A model generated the notes under the pieces. That model was not told the origin of the DNA and made no database searches. It was given only the letters and a program-made list of their open reading frames with translations. From Vermamoeba vermiformis (taxonomy: Eukaryota > Tubulinea > Echinamoebida): a DNA stretch of 64,000 nucleotides. The translations under genes and the position numbers were made by a program. The stretch spans positions 1 to 64,000 of the forward strand of contig JBEWZL010000191.1 of assembly GCA_045837725.1 (NCBI GenBank), in the 5' to 3' direction. This document shows positions 55,579 to 64,000 of this stretch, in pieces (the first letter of the stretch is position 1; each line of letters begins with the position of its first letter).

Positions 55579-58415
55579 CTACTCTCTTGAATATATATTC
55601 ACAAATTTTTCTTTGGATGCGCCTAAGCTGACGATCGCTAAGTATTTGCCATCACCGCTCAACGCAATGCTATCGACTTTACGACCAGCGTCGATAGTAG
55701 ACGATGCCTATAATAAGTTGAATATAGTGAGGTACAAAGACTTAAAAAAACGCAACTCTGTTCCGTAGCCGGCAGCAGATTAGAAACGTACCGTGGATTC
55801 AGTGCTCCAAAATTTGACGTTGTAGGCGCCATTACTGACTATGAATCGGTTATTAACATTTAATTGCGTTGACGCGGTAGCAGGCAAGCCGTGGAACCTT
55901 CGCATGATTGTTCCCTGAACGTAATCCAGTTCAACAACGGTATTTTCGCCTTGAGAACAAGCAAATAATCGCCCTCCAGCAAATGCTATCGACTGACACC
56001 TATTAGATATGAGAATATTAGCCGTTATGTCGTTGGCAAAAGAAAACTGCAGATCCAAGTAAGCGCAGATGTGGATGTTGGACGTACACAAAAGGTGCCT
56101 TGAAGCAAGCGAATTTGTTGATAATGACAGGATTTGTTATGGGATCGTAGACAGGGAACATCCACACGTAGAGGAACTCGTTGGATACTGAGAGAAGTAC
56201 CGGCAAGTGCTCGTAGTTCATCATGCACAATTGTGTCGCGGACTTCTGAGGAGGAAAATTAGGCTATATATTCTACCTATATTATAAATCATACCGAGCG
56301 ATACTTACAGTGTGACCCTCGAACTTCCAAACCAAATCTTGAGTATCAATATCATAGCCATGAATAGAATTATCGGCTGAAACTATCAAGTACGATTTTG
56401 TTCGTTCATTGAACCTGAAACGAAAAATAATTGGTCAATTTTTTGGACCACGAAATAAGCGGCTTTTAATTGACTTACGGTAACATCGCAATGACAGCAC
56501 TGCCAATCTTTGCGTTAATTTTAACAGAGTTGTATTTTTGTATCGAAAATTTGGCTTGCGTAATGTCCTCGTTCTCGTCAAAATTATCTCCGACATTACT
56601 GTGGAACTCATATATCACTACTTCATTATGATTCGACGGTATTAACGCTGTAAACAAGACATTAGCAAGACGTACCATAGGCCGTTTCAAGCTTACCAAA
56701 AAATCTTCCGTCATTGGACCAAACGATAGATTTGCTATTGTACATTGTTCCATCGCTATCACCGATTTGATCGTCGATCAATATTTGCTTCGTTCTATAT
56801 AAGTTCACACACGACAGTCCGTGATCTTTCGAGTATCCTAGCAACACGCCAGAAAACTTCGGGTGGAATGAAATCACATCGGGAATGACGTTGTTAGGCC
56901 ACGTGATATCTGCACGCAATAAATGCTCGGGGAAACTCGACCTTGTCTTCCTCTTTTTGACAGGTGGTTCGTATTCGTTGGCTTGACTCGTCTCACTCTC
57001 ACGCGTTCGTTTTACACTGGTAGTCGGGGGCATCATTGTTAATCCTGGGGGTGACGCAGGGCCTCGTCCTTGATTTTTGTACGCCTAGCGATCACGTGAC
57101 CGTTAGTACCATTCACTGAACGAAATCCACGCTCACAAGGCGCGACTAAACAGCTCAATTTAGTCTCGAAGAAACACGCTCGATAAGTATTACTTACACT
57201 GTTACCATTGCTAGTAGTGTTGGTATTGGTACCATTGCTATTATTGTTATTAGTATTGTTGGGAGTTGAAGGCACCGAGAGCTTCTTGGGCAGCGAAGGT
57301 TCAAAGCAGTAGTTGCCATAAGCGGGATTGGGCTCGTTGCATTTGTGATCGACAAACAACGTGTTGACGACTGTCGGCTTGTTCTTTGAAACACAACACG
57401 TGACTTGAAACGAGATTGCCTGATTTAGAAGTGTTCGTAGTCTCTTTGGATCGGGAATGTGTGGTTTGGTTATTTTAGAACTGAGCTGCGGGATTTTTTC
57501 TTTGAGATATTTTTCTAAGGTTGGAAACGCTTCAATTCTCATTTCTTTTGCTGAACTATGCCATTTGATTGTAGGATGTTTCCTAATATGGTAAAAAATG
57601 TTTATTCGATTGGATTCTTTGAAAGATAAATATGGTAAGTAATTACCGAAAATCGTCAAAGTGGAGTAAGGTCGACCATTCATTGAACGACTGCGCGCCA
57701 CTTGAAGTAGGCTCATAATTATTTTCATCGAGTTCGTAAAATGTCCAAAACTCTTCTTTTAATATTTTAGCCGCTATTGCTTTATCTCCTCTATAATTAA
57801 ATAATTCGTTATTAAACCGGAATTTGTGTAGCAATTTTCTGACTCTGATTAGTAGTCGTACTTACTTATCTAGCGCGTCGAAGAATTTATGACGTAATAT
57901 TTCGAAATAAAATCGCGTATTTTCTTCTTTCGTTAAAAAGCATTTAAGATAGTTTACGAGCTCGATCCATTCGCCATCAATAAACAATTGCTTCAAATAT
58001 TTCAGATCGAAATAATATTTAGCATCTTTTTCCAACCTATTACGATAAATTAATAATTAAATATTGATTGTAGGTGTTTAGTTCTAATTTCCAGATTCGT
58101 CGTATCGAAATAAATTAAATTAATTTGAACTCTAAGTGGTAATTTGTTATTGCAATATATATGCTAAATATTAATTTTTCGTAATTAAATGAATTTTGTA
58201 ACTGGATGTCCGCGCTGTATCCGTACAAAGCCAACTTACGCGTGAACTGCATCTTTGTAGCCTGCATTATCCAAATATTGCAAGATCAGCCCTATAATAT
58301 CCTTTTCCAAAGCCTCTACAGGAAGATTTTTAACTGGAGACGCCTTCGGTTTGTCTGATCTACGAGATGTGGAAGCGTCTCGTTCGTAGCTATCGCTTTC
58401 ATATTCGCTCTCCAT
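55579..58415 (-). CDS. TOPLESS-like LisH/CTLH/WD40 co-repressor
   Basis: Starts MESEYESDSYERDASTSRRS. LisH: EALEKDIIGLILQYLDNAGY then KDAVHALEKD; CTLH: YYFDLKYLKQLFIDGEWIEL, NTRFYFEILRHKFFDALDKG and AAKILKEEFWTFYELDENNY. RLRTLLNQAISFQVTCC matches the end of the TOPLESS domain (plant TPL: SRLRTLINQSLNWQHQLC). An Asn/Thr/Ser-rich linker precedes WD repeats (LLGYSKDHGLSCVNLY, MLPFNERTKSYLIVSADNSI, VKFWSTESTA, ALSGDGKYLAIVSLG). Plant TOPLESS binds repressor peptides (EAR motif) and recruits histone deacetylases. The N-terminal match is good; the WD half is shorter than in plants (one propeller rather than two). About ten exons with normal introns. Confidence 0.78.
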
Positions 58416-58506
58416 TGTTGCTCATAGTTAATACATTCATAAAATTAAATTAACACCAACTTTCTGCGGCAAGCTTTTAAATTAAATAAATTTTATTATT
58501 TACATT

Positions 58507-60954
58507 TTACAGGTGGTTATCTTCCTTCCACAACAAAATAGCCTCTTTCAAGCCATAGGAAAGTTCGTCTAACGAATCATTTTGATACAATTTGATCTCT
58601 TCTGAGATATCCGTTGCCAAATTGTTCCTCAAAGTCGCAGCTTCTCCGTCATCCCGACTAACAACACCAGTCAAGTTGTAAGTCTGCAACAACTCCATCA
58701 TCTTCGCGTATATTTGACCTTCTTTAGTGGCACTCATATCAACGCCAGCTAATTTAATCGCTCTCTTCAACATGTGACGAGCAGGATCTGACGATGATTC
58801 TTGTTCAGACATGTACTTTGAAGGGTTCTGGTACACGTCCAGTGGCGAAGGAGACGAGAATGCACCGCCATCCTTTGGTGGGGGCGGCGCGTCTGTAGCA
58901 TTGCCATAGTACATAGGCTGTGGGTCAATTACGTGGGACTGTGGCTGGGGTTGAATCACGTGCTCTTCAGGTGGTACGATCACGTGACTTGGCTGCACGA
59001 CGTGTTGAGGCTGAGGGTTGATATCGATCACGTGATTGTTGTAGATATTGGGCTGAGCAGGGGGTGGAATCACGTGAACAGGATCGACCACCACGTGGCT
59101 TGGCTGCGGATCCACATTGATCACATGAGGCATCTCGGTCTTAGTCTCCGCAGGCTTCTTAGTTGACGACGATGATGAGCTGCCCGATGATGACGTACTC
59201 GATGCTCGTTCGCGATTTCGCATTTCTTGGACCTCGAGGGGGACTTCTGGTTGAAGTCCAATCTCAGCACGTGCTCCAAAGTCTTCTCGTGGTTTTCTCT
59301 CTTTGACAGGCCTCTCAGGCACCTTCCATAACAAGGCTACTAAAGTGATCATGAAGAACAATCCCGCGAGCAACATGAAAACAAACGAGGCAATGCCCCA
59401 CCAAAACTGCACTTCCCACAAGTACCATTCATTGGCAGCTGCACCAATCACTCCAATGCAAAATTGTTGCGGCAAGCAAATGATAGTGAAGGCTTTGTAC
59501 GAGCGCTGAAAATGTCCATAACTTGTGCTAAGCAAGTCATCGGCCAGGAACCACGTCACAGCGAGAATAGCGATGTTAAACGCCACGGAGATGAACATGA
59601 GGCCAGTGAATGGATAGACGAAGCCGAGAATATGGGTGTTGAGCACAAAGAGGATCCAACCAAGGAACAAAAGAATGTAGGCTCGCACATCCAATCGTCT
59701 TGATTCCTTTCGGCATTGGACGAGCAACGCAAGGCAAAATACGAAGAGCATCAAGCCAGTGCTTACAACAGTCAACACTACTGGCATGGCAACTTCACGA
59801 GCTAGATCCGCCAGTTGATTAGTAAGTTTTATCGATCGGAAGTCCTTATAAGACGCACCTTCGATTGTTCCAAAGTTGTCAGAATCAGACAGTGCATTGA
59901 CTCTAGCAAATGATATTGATGCGTCGAGCGCTGCAAGGCCCAAATTGGCCGTGTTATTAGAGTTATCGAGATCGTACTGACAACCTAAAAAAAAATTAAT
60001 TAATTATAATTATTAAGCAATAGGTATTATACGTCTAATTATTATCAGTGCTTTGGTACACAATAATAGAATTCTAATTTCAATTTTCCGATTTTTAGTT
60101 CTAATTTAACCTACCCAACTGGAATTCTTCGGGTAATTTGCTGCAAGCTGAATAAGAAACGATCGATGGATAGCCAGGTACTGATACTTCAGCGGTGCAA
60201 GTGTTATTCTGGGTGCAAATTCCTTGGCTGACATCCGCCAATCCGGTTCGAATTGAAACCGACATGTATCTTCCGGATTTTCTTATAATTAAGTCCGTAT
60301 TGACTGCCAATAAGTTGATTGCTGCTTCCGTCGTATTTTGAGTAATAGTAATCAAATGGGGGAACCATCCTTGGGCCGGGATTCGTCGCGCATCCCAGTC
60401 ATCCTTTGAATACCAGGTTCTGGAATAAACAGCGCATCCATGATAATCAAATCTAATACCAGTAATTCCAGGATATAATATGCCGGCAGTAACGCGGTCG
60501 TCGACGGTGGTGTTGGTGAGCGCCGTAATGGTAAAGTATTCGTTGGTTAATAATATCGTTGAATTTTGTTGAGGGCAAAGCAGCACAGTACTATTAAAAT
60601 CAATAGTATGATAAATGCCCCATACTGAGCATGTTTGTCTTGCTTCTGCTACTTGCGTGGGAACCGTTGAGCAAATCGGGCACGATCCTGGTCGAAATAG
60701 CTTCGGAACGAAAGTATGAATAGCATCCCTGTATTTCGTATCCAAGACATGAGGCATCTAAGCATTGAGATAAGCCATAAGCGTTGGAACAAAAATCGGA
60801 ATTCGAAGGATCCACATTAAACTCGGCAAGGCAATCACTATTTACGGTGTTAACTGCCTCGGAGCAGCCTGTATGTGCCTGTGTCTACCGCGTCTTGCTG
60901 GTACGAAAGGCCAAATAAAATAAATATGAAAAAGACTGCTGTTGTTGTGCCCAT
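58507..60954 (-). CDS. Cys-rich multipass membrane protein, paralogue 1
   Basis: Signal peptide MGTTTAVFFIFILFGLSYQ. An ectodomain (about 260 residues) shares YPGITGIRFDYHGCAVYSRT and AQGWFPHLITITQNTTEAAI with the neighbour at 61288-63796. Then about five membrane helices (VVLTVVSTGLMLFVFCLALL, ILLFLGWILFVLNTHILGFV, EVQFWWGIASFVFMLLAGLF), a Ser-rich stretch, repeated His-Val-Ile/Val units (PQPSHVVVDPVHVIPPPAQP) and a conserved C-terminus (LDVYQNPSKYM, LSYGLKEAILLWKEDNHL). Two +1 frame changes occur in the ectodomain: near 60860-60885 and near 60740 (ATACAGGGATGC). The paralogue has none, so this copy may be decaying or carry assembly indels. The stop at 58507 and all other exons look intact. 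Family and function are unknown. Confidence 0.75.
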
Positions 60955-61287
60955 CTTCGCAGTGCGTAATAAATAACCAAACAAATTCAATTCAAGAAGA
61001 ACACAACTTACTCACTGTGCACCGTAAATTACGCTGACTATTAAGCAGACTACGGTTCGTTCAAACGATGCCTTCTTGAGGAATCAAATAAAGGTAACGT
61101 CACGCCATCCAAAAAATCATTAAATTCAAATTTAATCAAATATGAGGCACGCAATCTCTCGTGCACGTATATTCGTACTCGTATTTTCAAAAACATGTCA
61201 ATTTTAAAATTGCTGATGTAATTTGCAACGGTCTTCTAATTGATTAAGTTTCCTTTATTTTACAACGTCTTTATTAAGACAACTATG
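60955..61287. promoter_or_regulatory. Intergenic between tandem paralogues
   Basis: 333 bp between the start of paralogue 1 and the stop of paralogue 2, both minus strand. It should hold the paralogue 1 promoter. No motif recognised. Confidence 0.4.
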
Positions 61288-63796
61288 TTACAATTGATGT
61301 TCATCTTTCCACAACAATACAGCTTCTTTCAATCCATAAGCCAGATCTTCAGCCGAGTCGTTTCTGTACATTTTCAATTCCTCCGCTAAATGCTTCGCGA
61401 GATCATTCCTTAATGAAGCTGCCTTAGTATCTTCACCATATAATGCTCCGACTAAGTTTTGAGCTTGCAAGAGCTCTTGAACCTTGGCACAGATCAGACC
61501 TTCGCGTACTGGATCAACTTCGATGCCGGCGATCTTAATAGCTCGCTTAGCCACTTGTCGTGACGTATCTAAACTGTTATTTGGCATTGGATTTGACATC
61601 ATAAATTGAGTTGGATCCGGTGCTGCCATGTACTTTGCGGGGTTTTGGTACACGTCCATAGGCGAAGGAGCGTTGAAAGCTCCAGCACCATTAGGAGGTG
61701 GCGGGGCCTCTAATGGATTGCCATAATAGATTGGCTGAGCTTCGATCACGTGACTTTGTGGTCGAGGTTGAATCACGTGGTCTTGCGGTGGTGGTACTAC
61801 AGGGCCTTGTTGCGGTTGAATCACGTGACTCTGTGGCTGCGGCACAACAGGGCCTTGTTGTGGCTGCATCATAATTGGTTGTGCTTGTGGCATAGGTTCG
61901 ACTGCTACTACACGCATTGGTGGTGGCAAGATACCCTGTTGCACTTGGATCACGTGCTGTTGTTGGACTTGCACGGGTTGAGGCTGTTGCTGTTGTTCAG
62001 CACGAGCGACTTCCATAGCGACCATGAGGTCATTGAGCACTTGCATAGGCTCTTGATGTACAGGCGCAGGGCCGTTGAGAATCTTCGCAGCCCAGCTCAT
62101 GTCCAAGCACAAGAAGCACATGAAGATGCCTCCCGCGAGCAACAAGCCGAGGACGCCAATGCCCCACCAGAACTGCACCTCGATGAGATAATACTCGCCA
62201 GCAGCGGCGCCGATAATTCCTATAGCTGCTTGCTGCGGTAGAGCAAAGCCTAAGAGGGCTTTAGTGATGTGAATTGACTGTTGCGTGAATTTGCTCGATC
62301 CAAAGGTGATACATTTGTGATTGGTTCCAACCCAAGCAAGGATCCATATGCCACAGAAAGCTGATAGTATTGTCATGCCCGTGAATGGGAATAATAAGCC
62401 AATCGCATGAGGGTTCAAGCAAAAGATGATCCAGCACCAGATCGCTCTGATCGGAGCAGATTCGAGATTTCTGTGACGAGCCGCAGGTGTGTATGCGTTT
62501 GCAGAAAAACAACAACAGCAACCCGTATTAGCGTTACAACATCCTTCATAGGCCGAAAACTCCATTGTTTCAGCTGCGCGCTTCATTGCTTTTCGGCGCC
62601 AAAAATAGGCTCCAATATAAACTCCAACCATGACTGCCGTCGGTCCTAATGTCAAGACAATAGGCAAACCAGTCTTCTGAACTGTAAGTAAATTAAACAC
62701 GATTAGATCCGCAACGAAAATGAAAAGACAGTCTGAAAACTCGAAAATTGAATCAAACTTGATATTTACTGAATGGTACTTACATTCTACTTCGCCAAGG
62801 CTCGATGAATTGGATAGACTCTTTAAATAGGTATCAATTGTGACGGCATCCGAGATCAAAGCAGTGGGTTGATCTGTGAGTGAGTCGTACGAGCACGCTG
62901 AGAACCAAATTAATTAGCTTACTATTAAATAATATATCTCCTAATTAGAGTATCAATTTACCTCTCTGGAATTCGGTTGGGTAAGATGCACAAGACGGGA
63001 TCGAAGCGAATACAGAGCTATCTAACGTGCAATAATTGCTCATGCAAACCCCACCAAGTGAGATGGTATTAGTACTATATCGAACACCAGTAGTAATGCT
63101 AACTGCCAATAAATTTGAACCAGATGGCGCTGATATAATAATCTCCGTATTTAACGCTGGCAATTCTATTAATACTTGTGTAGTATTTTGAGTAATATGA
63201 ATGGTATGTGGGAACCATCCTTGCGTTGCAACTCTTTCTGCTCTCCATCCATCTGCTCTTCGCCACGTTCTTGAAAATATTGCGCAATAATGATATTCAA
63301 ATTTAATTCCAGTAATTCCAGGAGTAGCTGCATATATTGTGGAATTGGATTCGGCCGTAAGCGTGAAGTGAAGGTTGGAAAAAATAACAAATGAGGAGTT
63401 TGTTGCAATGCCACAGGTCTCTGGTTGTCTAGTAAATGGTACTACGTGGCCTGTTCCCCATACGGTGCATGTTTGTTTCAAATCTGTCACGACTTTGGGC
63501 TCATCGTAACAATCTGGACAGATGTTCGGTCTATTCAATGCAGGAACGACTAACTGAGCCGCTGATACTACTGTCTGCGACATACATGATGCGTCTATAC
63601 ATTGCGTGAACGCTAAACCATAGGCGCAAAAGCCAAAGTTGGTAATATCATCCGGCGACGCGTAACTAAATCCAGTAGCGCTCAAACAATAGTCGTTAAT
63701 GCTTTGCACGAGTGGATCGCATTGACCAGTTATAGCATCTTGCTGAAGTGAATAGCCGACTAAAATAAATAAAAGTACGGCTGTCGTTGTGCTCAT
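61288..63796 (-). CDS. Cys-rich multipass membrane protein, paralogue 2
   Basis: Starts MSTTTAVLLFILVGYSLQQ (signal peptide). Ectodomain with paired Cys (QCIDASC, NICPDC, QTCTVWG) and PGITGIKFEYHYCAIFSRTW. A second exon (ACSYDSLTDQPTALISDAV) leads to about five membrane helices: IVLTLGPTAVMVGVYIGAYF, IRAIWCWIIFCLNPHAIGLL, GFALPQQAAIGIIGAAAGEY and FWWGIGVLGLLLAGGIFMCF; a Cys cluster (EGCCNANTGCCCCF) lies on the loop after helix 1 and may be palmitoylated. The cytosolic tail is Gln/Pro-rich with repeated QSHVIQPQQGPVVPPPQ-type units, then the conserved end DVYQNPAKYM and RAIKIAGIEVDPVREGLICA. Fully open in every exon. No known family recognised; it looks like a surface receptor or adhesion protein with a cytosolic signalling tail. 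Confidence 0.82.
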
Positions 63797-64000
63797 CTTG
63801 AAAAACAAGACAAAAAAATGAAGGAAAATCTCTAACCGAAAGCTGTCAAATTCGTAAGCGCTGACAAAACCCCCAACATTCCGTAGCTGGTACAACTAGT
63901 ACTAACCTAACTCAGAATGGTCTGCTTCTTCAGATTCAGCTAGATCTGACACAACAAATAATTCAATTGAGATAGTGGCCTATCTTTGCATTTCTATGAG

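Noticed and set aside
58930-59120. Cluster of E-box (CACGTG) transcription sites
   Set aside because: All are inside a coding repeat; regulation cannot be claimed from this alone, so it is kept only as a low-interest finding.
61740-62000. Possible CRISPR-like or satellite array from regularly spaced CACGTG units
   Set aside because: The units are in-frame Pro/Gln/His-Val-Ile codons of a continuous coding exon with unequal spacing.
1-64000. tRNA, rRNA or snRNA genes
   Set aside because: No cloverleaf B-box (GGTTCGANNCC) with matching acceptor stem or other conserved RNA core was found by eye; a covariance-model scan would be needed to exclude them.

Overview
This is nuclear DNA of a unicellular, phagotrophic eukaryote. 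About two dozen genes are packed on both strands. Introns are mostly short (about 45-150 nt, GT-AG, often opening GTACGT or GTAAGT), intergenic gaps run from 50 to 900 bp, and base composition is moderately AT-rich. An Amoebozoa-like organism fits best: a diacylglycerol kinase with three C1 domains (DGK-theta/DgkA layout), a cpRas-type zinc-ribbon/VWA protein, VIT+VWA proteins, and secreted lysozyme and NlpC/P60 enzymes as in bacteria-eating amoebae. This placement is inference. No tRNA, rRNA, CRISPR array or recognisable transposon was found.

Layout. 1-5.3 kb: a secreted-headed multipass membrane protein (+) and a diacylglycerol kinase (-). 5.8-10.6 kb: a minimal syntaxin-like SNARE (+), a full-length actin embedded in a larger protein with a C-terminal zinc-ribbon/VWA module (-), and a 53-residue membrane protein (-). 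10.7-17.5 kb: RAD51B (+), a bacterial-type GH15 glycosidase (+) and a highly divergent actin-related protein (-). 17.7-25.7 kb: a run of secreted or surface genes, namely a lysozyme (-), an NlpC/P60 hydrolase (+), an orphan HSP70 substrate-binding domain (-), a VIT/VWA surface protein (-) and a pepsin-fold protein that has lost both catalytic aspartates (-).

26.6-41 kb: a small basic protein (+), condensin subunit CAP-H (-), an F-box protein (+), an OTUD3-type deubiquitinase with three UBA-like repeats (-) and the U3 processome protein WDR75/Utp17 (-). 41.7-52.6 kb: a three-RRM protein (+), an uncertain small gene (+), an ATXN7L3-like SAGA deubiquitinase-module subunit (+), a VTT/TVP38 membrane protein (+), a two-domain ubiquitin-like protein (+) and a degenerate eEF1A paralogue (+). 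52.9-63.8 kb: a SIRT6-type sirtuin fused to a CAP-like beta-helix domain (-), a TOPLESS-like LisH/CTLH/WD40 co-repressor (-), and two tandem paralogues of an unrecognised cysteine-rich multipass family (-).

Themes. Bacterial digestion and surface binding sit together at 17.7-25.7 kb. Chromatin functions (condensin, SAGA, sirtuin, TOPLESS-like, RAD51B) are scattered among housekeeping genes. Three things stand out beyond gene calling. First, two new-looking fusions (actin-VWA and sirtuin-CARP). Second, two short DNA words concentrated in introns of unrelated genes: the palindrome TGACAC(G/C)TGTCA and CAGATCCG/CGGATCTG. Third, six reading-frame shifts, all +1, in five otherwise intact genes.
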